64,000 nucleotides of DNA from Macrocystis pyrifera. Taxonomy: Eukaryota; Sar; Phaeophyceae; Laminariales; Laminariaceae. Both the position numbers and the translations under genes were made by a program. The stretch lies in the NCBI GenBank assembly GCA_031763025.1, contig JASSKH010000028.1, forward strand, positions 124,001 through 188,000. The letters are read 5' to 3'. The notes beneath the pieces are model-generated. The model ran no database searches and was not told where the DNA came from. It worked only from the letters and a program-made list of their open reading frames with translations. Shown one piece after another: positions 32,989 through 44,208 of the stretch (positions within the stretch are counted from its first letter, which is position 1; each line of letters begins with the position of its first letter).

Positions 32989-33007
32989 CACTAACCCTAA
33001 CCCTAAC
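32989..33007. repeat. Short telomere-like run (CTAACC)n
   Basis: Reads CTAACCCTAACCCTAAC, nearly three TTAGGG-type repeats, inside YR2. Too short to be a telomere; it could be a break-repair patch or chance. Confidence 0.5.
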
Positions 33008-33181
33008 TATTAATAGCAAGACCGCAACGGCTAGAGAGATGTGGAGTTTGACAGGGATATTACGTCATGTCGCCACTGTCATGAGGCCAGATCGGTTCTT
33101 TGTGCGGAGGTTGTTGTTGATGGTAGGACTGGAAGGCCAGCAGGAGTCTAGTGACACGCAGTTAGTTGGCTGCGGTACCTA

Positions 33182-33286
33182 TTGCGGGGGACCATAGTAT
33201 ATAGGACCAAATACTGTCAGGAAAAATAGGTAAACATATAGGTTTTTATGTATACCATAGGTCCTATTAACTGTGGACCCCCGTAA
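33182..33286. mobile_element. MITE-like inverted-repeat element, copy 1
   Basis: About 105 bp with inverted ends: GGGGGACCATAGTATATAGG at the left, and at the right its near-complement ending in CCCCCGTAA. An AT-rich middle (AAAAATAGG...TATAGGTTTTTATG) links the arms. It lies inside the RNase H region of YR2. Confidence 0.8.
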
Positions 33287-35000
33287 TAGGGGGACTTTCG
33301 TATTATTAGGCCAAGAGTTCCACGCGGATTTGGATTGGTGGAAATGGGCTAGAGCTGCTCGTATCATATTTGGTGGACGGTGTCTCTTTGTATTCACCTT
33401 GTTTTTCTCAAACGCAATGGGATCCGGAACGGCATTGGTCATCGGAAGCTACTGTTAGTGCGGTTGGAGGTCTCTGCGTAGAGACAGGGGTGTGGTGGGG
33501 ATACGATTTATCATCTGACCAGAAAAGTAGGTTCGATGTAGTGCGCAAAGCATAACATGAATTCGATTAATTTGTTGGAATTGCTGGGGATGGTAATGAC
33601 GGCGTATGTGGTGGTGGTGCAGGAATCAGACCACTCGACTATTGTTGGAGCGCCCGTTGTTATGCCTGGAGACAACGTGTCGGCGATGACGTGGGTTCAT
33701 GAGTCCGGGGGAACACGTGATCCAAGAGTTGGTAAACACGTTATCCAAGAGCTGCGTATTTTTTATGCGATATTTGGGCAGGATAGAGATGCGAGCTGGT
33801 TGGTGCTTTAAAGCTGAGCATAGTCGAGGAGTCAGTAATGTTTTGGCTGTTGACATTTCTAGATGGCCTCGCGAAAATATTTATTCGCGATTATCTTCCC
33901 TTCACCCGCATATGCAATGGCAGGAGGCGAGTTTGCGGGAGAGTGGTGGAATGACGTGTTCGGGAATCTTGCAGGCTTATTGGCGACGGTCGGAGCGGCT
34001 CTTTCGACAAAAGTCACTTATAAAGATGCCTGGCGTTTGTGTGGAGTTGGGGGGGGAGGTGGTGGCGAGTGAGATCGCGAAGTATAAGGCGCATCTGTAT
34101 TTTCTCGTGGAAACAAAGTGTAAACGGTTGAAGGGGTGTACAGCTTTTTCATCGCCGAGAGGGAATAGATTTGCCGCTGAAGCACTTTCTCATAAAATCC
34201 GTGAAGGCAGGCATTTCGAGGGAGAGTGCAATGAAGGGGGAACCTTGGATTCGGCATCCAATTTCGTGGGCTATGTTGAGACAGGGATGGTCGTTCGTTC
34301 CGGACTGGGGGGAAGGAGGCAAAGTGATGTGGTTGATGCTGGCAGTTTGATGTTTTTGGGGGGCGGTGCGTCAGAGATGTTCGCATACAATGATGGAAAA
34401 ATGCACAAAGATTTTGGAGTGCAGAGTGACGAGGGGAGACGTGTTTATTTTGTGGTATGGTACAGTTGCGAGCGCCTGAATTGTGGCGGTGTGCTGATCG
34501 GGTTGAACTTTTGTTCAGAGGATAAAAAGGAGTTCAGAAGAGGTATGGAGAAGTAGTTTCACGCAAGAATACGGTGGTTGGTGCGATTGGATTAAATTGG
34601 GATACTATGCCATCGTCTATTCGTCAATTGAAGGGGGAGGCCGGTGATTTTTGAGGTGATGCTCGAATTGGTGATGCTGTATCCAATTTTGGACGTACGT
34701 TGTCCTTTGGCTACATACGCAGACTGGAATAGATGGAGAGTGTGGACGCGTAACCAGGCCACTGTGTCACGAAGAGCATTAGTGGGAAGGCAAGGTTTGG
34801 TACCGGGAGAGTATGCATTGCATTCGAGAAGGATTGGCGGAGCAACGAGACTTGCTGCAGGAGGGGTGTCGACAATGGAAAACCAGCGTCAGGGGAGGTG
34901 GAAGAGTGATCCAGTTATGATGCATGTCAGAGCCGCAAGAGAGGAGGAGGAGGAGGATAGGGTTTCAAAGTGTTTCAGCTTATAATGCTGTGGCCGGAGG

Positions 35001-36104
35001 GATTCAGTCAAGACAGGGGACAAAGTGGGGAGGGGGCGGAGTAAGAAAACATTATAAATGTGGGGTTTAGGAGTGGGGGTAGGCATGTGGAATGGATTGG
35101 TAGCACACAGATACGGTACATACTGTTTTAAGGTGTGGTACCAAGTTGGCAGTCTACATCGGGTGTGTGTTTTATATGCTACTGTAGGTTAAGTGTGGAT
35201 CAGATCCATCACTCACTATTACGGCGGACCATAGTAAATAGGACCAACTGTTGTTATGAATAGTAAAAATAGGGAAATATATAGTTCCTGTACTGTAGGT
35301 CCTATTTAATATGATCCCCCGTAAAAATACTATTTCCAGATTCATAAGCAAAACAAAGTAAAAAAAATGAACGGAGGAAATCTGGGGTTTGTGGAGAGGT
35401 ATTGACTCGTTGGCATGCTTGGACAGAAGGAATGGGCAAGAGATGCATAGAGCTAGTGAAGGGTGCAGTTGATGTAATTAGGGAGACAGGCTGGGAAGGG
35501 TTCACACGGTGAGGAAGAAGACACGTCGGGAAGAAGACCATCTACCGCAGTATTCTACTCGTGGGGGTGTACGAGCAGCGGGGTTTGATATCCTTTACAA
35601 ATCGGCGAGTTGAAAGAAGAAGAAGAAGAAGAAGAAGAAAAAGAGGTGCAGTCGCGATTACAATTGGAATACTACTATCAATAAAAATCACGTTTCAAAA
35701 TTTCAGGTGAGAATTCGTAAAAACCGCGTGGATAACCTCTCGGGCAATCCAGCTCGTACAAGTTCTGTAGTCACAAACTACAAAGCTACGCCACAACAGA
35801 GATACTAATAATACCTTGCCACGTATACAGTAAGCACACACACATTGGGCAATGCAATGCCATGTCATCATACTGGTATGAAATAGGCACCACATACACA
35901 TTCCAGGAAATAGAGAAATGGAACGAAAAACAAACAAACAAACCAACAAACAAACAACGAAGAGACAAATCGAAAGAGAAAAGGACACAAAAATAAAAAA
36001 CAAGAAAGAGAATGTTGTGCCACCCCGCAAGGGATGGATGTGGAAGACACTTCAAAAGAACGAGCTGGGAAAAAAGGAAAAAAAAAATAAAACACCACCA
36101 TTAA
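35001..36104. other. Non-coding stretch with microsatellites
   Basis: Besides the small inverted-repeat element at 35219 it contains an (AGA)n run at 35612-35645 and a (CAAA)n-like run at 35930-35960. No gene is supported. Confidence 0.5.
35219..35323. mobile_element. MITE-like element, copy 2
   Basis: Same family: left arm CGGACCATAGTAAATAGGACC-like (with GGCGG in place of GGGGG), right arm GGTCCTATTTAATATG then CCCCCGTAA. Confidence 0.8.
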
Positions 36105-36473
36105 ATATTACTCTTCGTGGACAGAGCAAGACTAAGTTCATCGTACTGGGGAGCAACAAGAGGAGCGGCAGAACAACCGACCAAGGGAATGTGGAGAGGG
36201 GGGGGAACAGGGGTAGAAGGGAAACTGCAGTGAACGAAAGTAGGAAGGAGATGGCAGACAGGGTAGAAAGGTATCGGGCGGACTAGGAAGTAGAACATGC
36301 CTATGCTACTCGTGCCACCAACTGGTCTGGTGCAGCTGGTTCGAACGTGGTCTTCCTTTGTCTTCCTTTTATTTTAGTTTATATATTATTTCATTTTTTT
36401 TCCTTCTTTTTGCGCTGAGCCTATGTGATTTTTCATTTTATTTCTTTCTCTTCTTTTCTTCGATTGACAAGCC
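36105..36473 (+). mobile_element. 3' end of the older LINE subfamily
   Basis: The plus strand matches the complement of 21363-21700: the last codons of the RT frame (ends YRAD then TAG near 36285), a GCTACTCGTGCCACCAACTG segment and a T-rich 3' UTR ending GATTGACAAGCC. Strongly 5'-truncated. Confidence 0.75.
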
Positions 36474-36599
36474 TTATTGAAGGAGTCGTGTGGCGTGAGT
36501 GGATGACGATCCTTCTTTGCTCGTTTCGTATTGTCTGACGCCGAGGGGCCTGGTATAGTTGACGAACGCTGGACGGAGGCGGAAACACGGGTAGCTCTA

Positions 36600-37160
36600 T
36601 CTAGTGTTGGATATCGTACCGAAACTTTTGATATATCGTTCGATAATCCTTTTTTTTTATCGAACCGAAAATAGTTCGGTATTCCGATATTAGTTTCGAT
36701 ATTTCGATCAACGAAAAATGTACGATAAAGCGATAAAAGGCCGAACGCCTCCACGGGGGACAGGGGACACGGCATTAAAACCTCTATCGCCCCGCCGCTG
36801 TCTTTGACAGCAAGGATGCAGGCGATCGAGCATCAGCTTCAACGCTTCACGCTTGAGAAGGGGCTTGAAGAGGACGAGGACGACGACGACGAGAGCACCG
36901 GGGAGGACGACTGGATGAGCTGGTGGTGCCGGCACCAGTTTGCGTACCCGACCCTGGTTAGCTTAGCCTAGAGGTATTTAGCGATTTCTGCTTCGTCGGC
37001 TGCGTCTGAGCGCGTTTCCTCAGCGGCGGGGAATGCATCTCCTAACGAAAAAAAAGCGTAATAGGTTGGCGTTTCCTCAGCGGCGGGGAAGGCACGTCGT
37101 AACGAAAAAAAAAGCGTAATAGGTTGGGAGATTACACGGTCGATGCCCTCGTGTTTTTGG
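36600..37160 (+). pseudogene. hAT transposase C-terminal (dimerisation) remnant
   Basis: From 36816 the plus strand reads an acidic stretch, then WWCRHQFAYPTLVSLA, a TAG at 36969, and in the same frame RYLAISASSAASERVSSAAG. This matches the hAT dimerisation domain (WW, yP, La.yLaip.SSa.SERvFSaaG). The region after SERV is duplicated in tandem: 37012-37068 and 37069-37126 (GCGTTTCCTCAGCGGCGGGG). AT-rich sequence with repeated TCGAT motifs lies upstream (36600-36735). The catalytic DDE part is absent, so this is a dead fragment of a DNA transposon. Confidence 0.75.
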
Positions 37161-37280
37161 ACGGTTCGCACGGATTGGCATGGTCAAGCGGAATCTCGCA
37201 GGAGGCGTCGGCAGGAAGGGCAAGTGATTTTTTGTTTTTTGTGTGGCGGCGACGGTTGGGTTCGTGAGTACGTACGTACC

Positions 37281-37592
37281 GGCGTCCCCGGTAGCTTGGT
37301 AGGTGGTCCGCGTGCCTGTCAAGATCAATTTGGTGGGTTCAAGTCTCACCGAGTGCATGCTCATAGGGACTTATTCTTGCATAAAAAATTGATGAGCGGA
37401 AAGCGCGAAAGCGTGAGTTGGCTACATTCGACGGAAATCGACGAGCAATGGGAATGCTGAAACCCGATGCGCGACAAAAACAAAGGCACGTACCGGGGGG
37501 CAGAAGGGACGACACCTGTGACCACGGCTTGTCCAGAAGATCGTCGAGGGTAAAACCTCCTACGAGTGGGCTGGAAAGTAAAAGTGATGAAG
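37281..37592 (+). mobile_element. tRNA-derived SINE, copy 5
   Basis: Head GTCCCCGGTAGCTTGGTAGG, box B GGGTTCAAGTCTC, body to AAAGTAAAAGTGATGA, with almost no A tail. Closest to copy 3. Confidence 0.85.
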
Positions 37593-38118
37593 GAAATACA
37601 AGTTCTTCCGAATAGCATTGTGCGGCCTTATGCGTATACATTTATTTTGTTGTGTTAAGCGGTGGTTGTCGTGGCGCTCTGGTACTTAACAGCTACAAAT
37701 ATAAATACAACTAGGGGAGTCTCTGGCCAGTAGTCAATCGCGAGGGAAATAATGGAAAACACGCGCGGTTCACGCAGCTTGCAAAGTTGAGTATCGATCG
37801 ATCTGCCGATCGGTTGAACTCACAGCTGACGTGCTTTCTTAGTTTCTTATAAAATACAACTATAATTACGATTTTTGGGGTCGTTGTCACTTGCTAGCTC
37901 TTGGCAGACAGACCGACTGATAGACAGCTCTTCGCAAACAGCCCTTCTTCTTTGAAACAGCCGAACAGCCAAACAACCTTTCTTCTTTCTTCTTCGCCAA
38001 ACAGCCAAACAACCTTTCTGAATTCTTCTTTCTTCTTCCGCAAACTGCCAACCAATAGACAGCTGTTCGCACGGCGCCTAAAAGAGGCGTCTCGCCTTCG
38101 ACGAACGGCATAGATAGG
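37593..38118. other. Stretch left of the LTR element, short direct repeats
   Basis: About 37950-38030 holds two copies of an AACAGCCAAACAACCTTTCT unit with TTCTTCTTTCTTCTTC linkers, and two similar GACAGCTSTTCGC segments (37923 and 38059). No gene is evident. This DNA was next to 52.0 kb before the LTR element inserted. Confidence 0.5.
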
Positions 38119-38122
38119 TGCA

Positions 38123-38586
38123 TGTGATATGAGTAGAGCACTCATGGGCTATAGATATAGATAATACGTTGCAGTCTTGTAGTTCCACGAATACGAGAAT
38201 AATCCAAAGAATGGATTAACCCGGCGGATATTCCGTTAGTCGAGAGTATCGTTATTTTAGGAATGTTCCTTGATGCAGATAGGACTACGAAGTGAGAAGT
38301 TCTTATATTAGTAGAAGAACGATCGGTAGCCATAGGAAAGTTCTGTTGGAGTACATCAGATAAGAGGAATTTAGGAGAGTTTGTGGCGTGGGGTGGGACG
38401 AGTATATCTGGGCGTCGAGTCCCGCCCCCCTACCTCTCACTTCTCTACCAGAGCACCTCCTCAGCTCTCGCCATCAACAAGAAGATCTAAATCAGAAGAA
38501 GCGAAGCACTGCTTTCCAGCTGCCAGAACAACCTGCGTCCCTTGCCACTACCCTTACCACTACCCTAGAGCCTTCCCCGCATCACA
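38123..38586 (+). repeat. 5' LTR
   Basis: 464 bp with TGTGAT at the start and ATCACA at the end. A GAGTATATCTGGGCG segment near 38400 is a possible TATA-type promoter. The other LTR has the same length and about 98.7% identity. Confidence 0.9.
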
Positions 38587-39051
38587 TCTGACGTCGTCGC
38601 ATTCAACGAATGTTCTGGCCAAGCTTGGGACTGCAGCGCTTCTTCTAGATCTTCTCACGATCATGTGAGCCATCCCTATATCCGGGAGGCATCTGGTTTT
38701 GAAGTCAACATTTTATTTATTTATTTTTGTTTATGTTCCCTGTTTCTCGTTTCTTTCGTTCTTCTTGCTCTCTCTTTTCTTTCGTTTTTTTTTTTCTTCT
38801 TTTTATTTTACGAACCTGCGTTACTGAGTGCGTTTTATAGTGTAGAGCGTGACAAGCTGCCTAGTGGCATAAGTAGGCGCTTCTCCCCTCCCAGTATAGG
38901 TGAGTTGGCGCTTCTCCCCTCCTAGTAGGCACCGTCAAATCGCACGTGCAAGTACGTACGTACAACAAGCTCTGTTGTTCTTTCTTAGTAAGTACTTGAT
39001 ATATAAGTACTGGTGCTAATAGCAGTATGATGATCGAGGTTTGTTTTTCCG

Positions 39052-39898
39052 ATCCTCGAAGCAGCTGAACAGTTCATGGGCAGGTGGCACGAGGCTGAGG
39101 CAAAGCTGAGTAGACAGCGCCGTGCATCCGCTGCAGGTAGTGTTAGAGGGAATGGGGGGAGGGGTAACAGCAGGAGGGGTAGAGGGAACACCGTACAAGT
39201 GTATAGGGGCAGGGGGGGGAACAGGAGGAGTAGAAGGGAAACCGCGGTAGAAGAGAGTAGCAGAGAGACCGCAGATAGGGTAGCAAGGTACCAGGCCGAC
39301 TAATAGGTTGGACGTTTCTTTGCTACTCGTACCGCCAACTGCTGCGGCCGTTCGGTATGCATTTTGATTTTTTTCCCTTCTTATCCTTATGAAAGAAGTA
39401 CTACATAGTGGGTGGGTGACGAGCGTATTTTGGCCCACTCACTATTGCTCTTTTTACTTAGTTAAGTGTTCACCGGGATGCATAGTCCCCTTTTTCCTTC
39501 TCGTATCTTTCCCCTTGCACGTCCCTTTTGGCTCATGCTCGGGGTAAGTATGTATGTGTCTGAGCTTTGGCTTCCCATTTTATTTATTTATTTGGGATTC
39601 TTCTCCTTTTCTTTTTCTTTTTCTTGTTCTTTTTCGGTTTGGTTTTTTCGTTGCTTCTCTTTCTTTATGGTGTATTTTGGTTGCTGGCGTATGTATGTAT
39701 GTTGTGTCGGCCGCACCTAGTGCGAAGGCATGGTATTACGTAGGCTATTAATGCATTACGGTGTGTTATCTCTGTGTCGTAGTCTGTGACCACAGAGCTC
39801 GTATCTTTCTAGGGTGAAGAATCAGCACGGACACTGGGCTTGCTGGATGTCGACGAGTAGAAGAACGGTTTAATGTGAAGAAACACACACACACACAC
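39052..39898 (+). mobile_element. LINE copy F (3' end) inserted in the LTR element leader
   Basis: The plus-strand 3' piece of the RTE-like LINE starts at GATCCTCGAAGCAGCTG and ends in (CA)n at 39884-39898. It encodes the last ~80 codons of the RT frame, ending RYQAD, plus the full 3' UTR. It is nearly identical to copies E and H. Because it sits inside a young LTR element, it must be younger still. Confidence 0.87.
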
Positions 39899-42477
39899 AT
39901 ACCCCGTCTCCGCCGTGGAATGACGAGGTCGATGACCTCCACGATATGTGATTCCACGTGGTTGAATGCACCTGGAGACCCCCCAAATGACCTCGTGCTC
40001 ATCGCACAAACCAAGCAGCGTTTTCCTTTGTACCCCTCCGCCTCGATATGCCCGCCCTTTCACAGGGAATGCACGTAGTAAGTACTACTGTAGGTGGAAC
40101 TACTGGCACATTCTTGCCCGCAGACATTTTGTCTGCATCTTCCGGTCTATACCCGTGTTGTATGGGATTTGACCCTTACCACGACTACGAAGAAGCTGCT
40201 ATCGTACTGATAGGACAAACACGCAGCAGTACCGACACCTTATTCTTTGGTACGTGATATGTATGCCGGTGGTGTGACTTACTAGTATACGCATCTGTAT
40301 GCAGTGTACAAACGTCTCGACCATAATTGCGAATTGTATCCGCTTGTATCCATCGCATGGAATATTCGCCTGCGAGTTCTTGAGAAGCCATTATTATTAT
40401 TTATTTATTTTTACCTGATACGAGCAATGGTATACGTATTGACTGACCTTACTTGCGACCCCCTGATAGCGAGAAGAGCCACATATATTGTTTTATTATT
40501 TTTTTTCGTGCCCTTTTTTTCTCATGCCCTTTGGTTACTGGATTTCAAACCACATACTGGCCTACAGAGACTGGTATACGAGCGAGGTACAAATAGTGAA
40601 TAGTGGTACGATGGTACGTAGTACTGCTATTACGAATATAGTACCAAAATTTCCCGTGACCCCCCCCCTCGTTCCCTGCCATATATTTAGGTAGCCAAAC
40701 GATACACAATTGGGTAAGTCCCCCCGTCTCGATGTGATGGAGTCGCACATCCATCGTATAGGAACGCATATCCTCGGCAGACGAATCTTATATGGTTGCA
40801 CGTAGCTCTTTAGGGATATATCTGTAGGCGAATCTCACGTGGTTATACGTACCTCGTTTGGGACCAGCGTACATATCTGCACCCCTCTTCAGATTGGCCC
40901 ATCGTTACGCTGCTTCTACCCTACGAGGTACAGAACAAGCGGCATGATGCACCTCCTGCGGAGCCTTTACTATATAAACAGGGCGCATGTTGCCGAAATT
41001 GACCAGATTTCTGCTACCTTTTTTGCCCCACCCCCACAGCCTGTAGATACAAACAACGGCCATTATTTCCATTTTTTTTGTTTTATTTTATTTTACTGCT
41101 GCTCTTTACGTGCACGTTTCCCAGCGTTAACGACATAACACAGCTTTATGATGCTGAACGTTGTCCCACGGCTGCCTGTGTGCATCTAAATTTCTCAGTT
41201 TTACACCAGAAATAAGGTATAAGCTGCCTACGTGCACGATCTTCAGCGTTAACGATACAACGAGGCTTTATGGCGCCCAACCTTGTCTGACTACTGCTGT
41301 TTACGTCTACCCCCCCCCAGCTGTACTACATTAACAGAATGTACGATACCTGATCTGGTCCGAATATTTTGTTTGGTCGTGTTTGTTTTCCCTCCCTTTC
41401 CCGTTTCGCTTTCGACTTTTGTTTTTGTTTTCTCTTTTTTTTTTTCTTCTCCACTTTTTAGCCCTAGCAGGGTAGACACTGTTCAAGTTTGTTACAAGTT
41501 TTATTTTCCAGCGCATCCCATCTCCACCCGCTTTTACAAATATGCAGGGTACAGGCTGCCTAGAACTGTAACACTACAAAGGTTACACAAACGATTAACA
41601 TATCATCTGTTTATCCCTTGTTTGTCCAGCTTCTCACAAAAACAGCAGCTGCCTGCTGCTCATATATGGAACATAACTGTGGCCCGGGCAGTGACCAGTT
41701 CCAAAGAGATGAACTAAATGCTGGCCAAATTAAACAAAAATATATACCTGGTACAATTTTTCGCGGCGGATTAGAGTATTGGACCTCCCCACAGGAGCCA
41801 AATGATACCCTTTTCCACATTTTTACGTACCGGGGTCTATTTATTTATTTTTTTTGTTTCCCACTTGTGCTACCTCTACGATACCCTACGTATCTCACAT
41901 CGTGTCGGACCTCGCGACGCCCCGAAATGCACCGGTTACTGTCTGTTTTGCCACGGAACAACAAGCTGCTCACCGTTCAGGGAATCGCCCGATATTCTGT
42001 GCAGCTACTAAATAGTGCCGGCATGCTGCATTTTTTTCCCGACTCGACCGGCACATTTTCTTTACGGGTACTCTTATTTGTATCCCAACGAAAGGTCTTG
42101 CACTGCCCACGCTCAGTAAGCATCACGCCCTGTTATCATTACGAACATTGGGCATTTCAGACGGAGTTCTGTTCAATTCTGTTCAACGGATATCACTTGA
42201 GTGACCCCGGCGCGACTACCGTCAATCAAACGCGAGGTGCCTGGCGCTAGTTAGATGCCCTCAACTATAAAAATATCCTTCGACGGGCACTAAAATCGTG
42301 GCGCGCACAACCTCAACACCCCCTATCGTACGTCCTTACCGTCACTCCTTTCTCTCTCCTAGATCGGTTTGTTGGTATTGTAGCCGCCTACCCTGATCCA
42401 AGCCTGGATCCACCCGCCCTCTCCATCTTCCACCAAACCTTTTCCCGCCCCAGTGCAAGCGTTCCACCCGCCTAAAC
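39899..42477 (+). other. Leader of the LTR element, no clear gene
   Basis: About 2.6 kb of T-rich sequence between the LINE insertion and the Gag-like region. Two ~65-bp segments are related: about 41105-41172 and 41228-41292 (both TACGTGCACG, then CAGCGTTAACGA and GGCTTTAT or GCTTTAT). Open frames up to 210 codons show no known domain. Confidence 0.5.
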
Positions 42478-44130
42478 ATGGCCGAGAAAGCTTCCTCCAC
42501 CAACATTCCCGGCGCCCACTCCCCCGACGCCACCAACCCCCGCGAGGCGAGGTATGCCGCAAGGGCCTTTCGCGCTACCGACGACGACACCCCTGGCTTC
42601 GAAACCATTCTGAGCGACTTCACGCTACACCCCACCACACCGGGATCTTCTCCAATGGGAGCAGGCACGACCAGTGCCGGGCCTACCATCAACCCGGAGG
42701 TCTCTGCACAGGAAACCTCCACCCTGGCTCTCAATCCGGGGCGTTACCAAGGCGATCCCACGGCCCTCCGTGAGCGCCGTGCGGCCCTCAAAGCCCACCA
42801 CGAGCAGCTCCTCCTTCTCGCGAAAGAGGGCGCTGACCTCCTACTCGTGTTACCGCCGTTCCCCACCCCTTCCTCGAACCCTTTCGACTCCACCTATGGG
42901 ACTACAGCTGCGACCGCGGCCACCACGGCCCAATCGCAGCCGTTCGCTCCTCACCATGGGCACCCTATACGTCCGCCGCGATGTCTAGGACCACCACCTC
43001 TCAGCCTCCCAAAAACCAAACTGGGACCATAATGTCCCAGGCACCACTACCGGCCCAACCCTTGCCAGCCCCCATACCCACTGGGCACCGGCACCCGCAG
43101 ACGTTCGGCTTTGAGCCCAATGACTGGGTCTTCCTCGACGCTAAGCTCCGCTGGATGCAGAGTACACGCGACGCGACGGCCTCGGATGTCTCGCTAGAGG
43201 TACACCGTGTATGGCGGCTCTTCACACCCGACTGTAACCCGTCGATCACTTTCGTTCTGGCCCGCGCCGCCACCGAGGGTGTTTCTTCCGAGTTCATCGG
43301 GGCCGCCCATACCCGTTTACTCGAGCCACGGTATTTTCACTCGAACGCCGGCCGCGGCTACGTGTGGAACCCAACCGTCTCGACCCGCTCCCCCGACACC
43401 CTCAACCACCCGCCCCACGACGGACATGCCATCGCCGGTGACACCGCCCCTTCCCACCTCGACAGCGCCGCCCCCTACGACGACAGCGCCCCGCTCCTCA
43501 CGAGCGCGCAGCCGGATGACGAGAGCCAACACGGAGCCCACGACGGAGGCGGAACGTCGTGGTGTCCCACGCCCAAGCCCTACGAGCTCACGGTGACCAC
43601 TGCCCCAACTGCAATGGCACGGACATAGTATGAAGACCTGCCCCCTGCGCTTCGCAACACGTTCGGCATCCTCAGCCCGATAGTCGGACACGCCTAGCGC
43701 CAATGGCAGCAGAGGATGCTCTTATATCGCCGTGGACACTACGAGCACAACCTGGAGCGAAACTCCAACCGCTACGACAACAACAACCGTCGAGGCAACA
43801 ACAACAACAACCGCAGCGGAAACTACAACAGCAACCACTCCAACCAGAACCACTCCCGCAACTACCGCGGCAACAACGGGCGCTCCGACAACTGGCGCCA
43901 CAACAACGGCCGGTCATACGACAACGGCAACCGACAGTCGCCAGGGCAACAGTTCCAACAACAACGCATCGAGCCTGCCCCCCTCGTCTTCCGCGTTGAC
44001 GGTGCATACCCCTGCGACCAATACTTCCGCACCTGCCGCCCCCGCGAACATGCGGATGGGCAGCACCAACTCGGGTACCCACCCGAACCAACGGCAGCCG
44101 GGAACCTTCCGCACCAACTGACAAGCCGAT
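42478..44130 (+). pseudogene. Gag-like region of the LTR element
   Basis: A first part is hydrophilic and Pro/Thr/Ala-rich with a LRERRAALKAHHEQLLLLAK helix. The next has FGFEPNDWVFLDAKLRWMQ and RVWRLFTPDCNPSITFVLAR, a compact, less biased block that could be a capsid-like core. The last is Asn/Arg/Gly-rich, as in nucleic-acid-binding Gag tails. Assigned by position and composition; I see no firm zinc knuckle. Fossil. Confidence 0.55.
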
Positions 44131-44208
44131 GGTGGAGCAACTGCCGCATCTCCACCAACAGCATCTACTGCGAGCACCCGAGGCTCCCAGGACGCACGAG
44201 TAAATCAC

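Larger units (their letters stand above)
31650..35000 (+). mobile_element. Second tyrosine-recombinase retrotransposon fossil, YR2
   Basis: A plus-strand relative of YR1, broken in many places and without clear terminal repeats in the window. Parts in order: RT entry block (GVPVDVIEGGNLEASLQHRN, about 32.04 kb), RT palm (YNSKMDVKGAFRRVHIEW, about 32.4 kb) and LDD-type site (about 32.77 kb), RNase H-like pieces (33.3-33.85 kb), and tyrosine recombinase (about 34.68-34.96 kb, with HSRRIGGATRLAAGG and GRWKSDPVMMHVR). A small inverted-repeat element is inserted at 33.18 kb. It looks older than YR1. Confidence 0.75.

Noticed and set aside
38587-38610. Primer-binding site directly after the 5' LTR
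   Set aside because: The sequence (TCTGACGTCGTCGCATTC) does not begin with the usual TGG complement of a tRNA 3' end.
41618-42250. 210-codon frame in the LTR element leader
   Set aside because: Aromatic- and Leu-rich text from T-rich DNA with no known domain; not a convincing envelope or accessory gene.
43560-43640. Zinc knuckle in Gag (CPNCNG-like text)
   Set aside because: Only one half of a CCHC pattern is visible.
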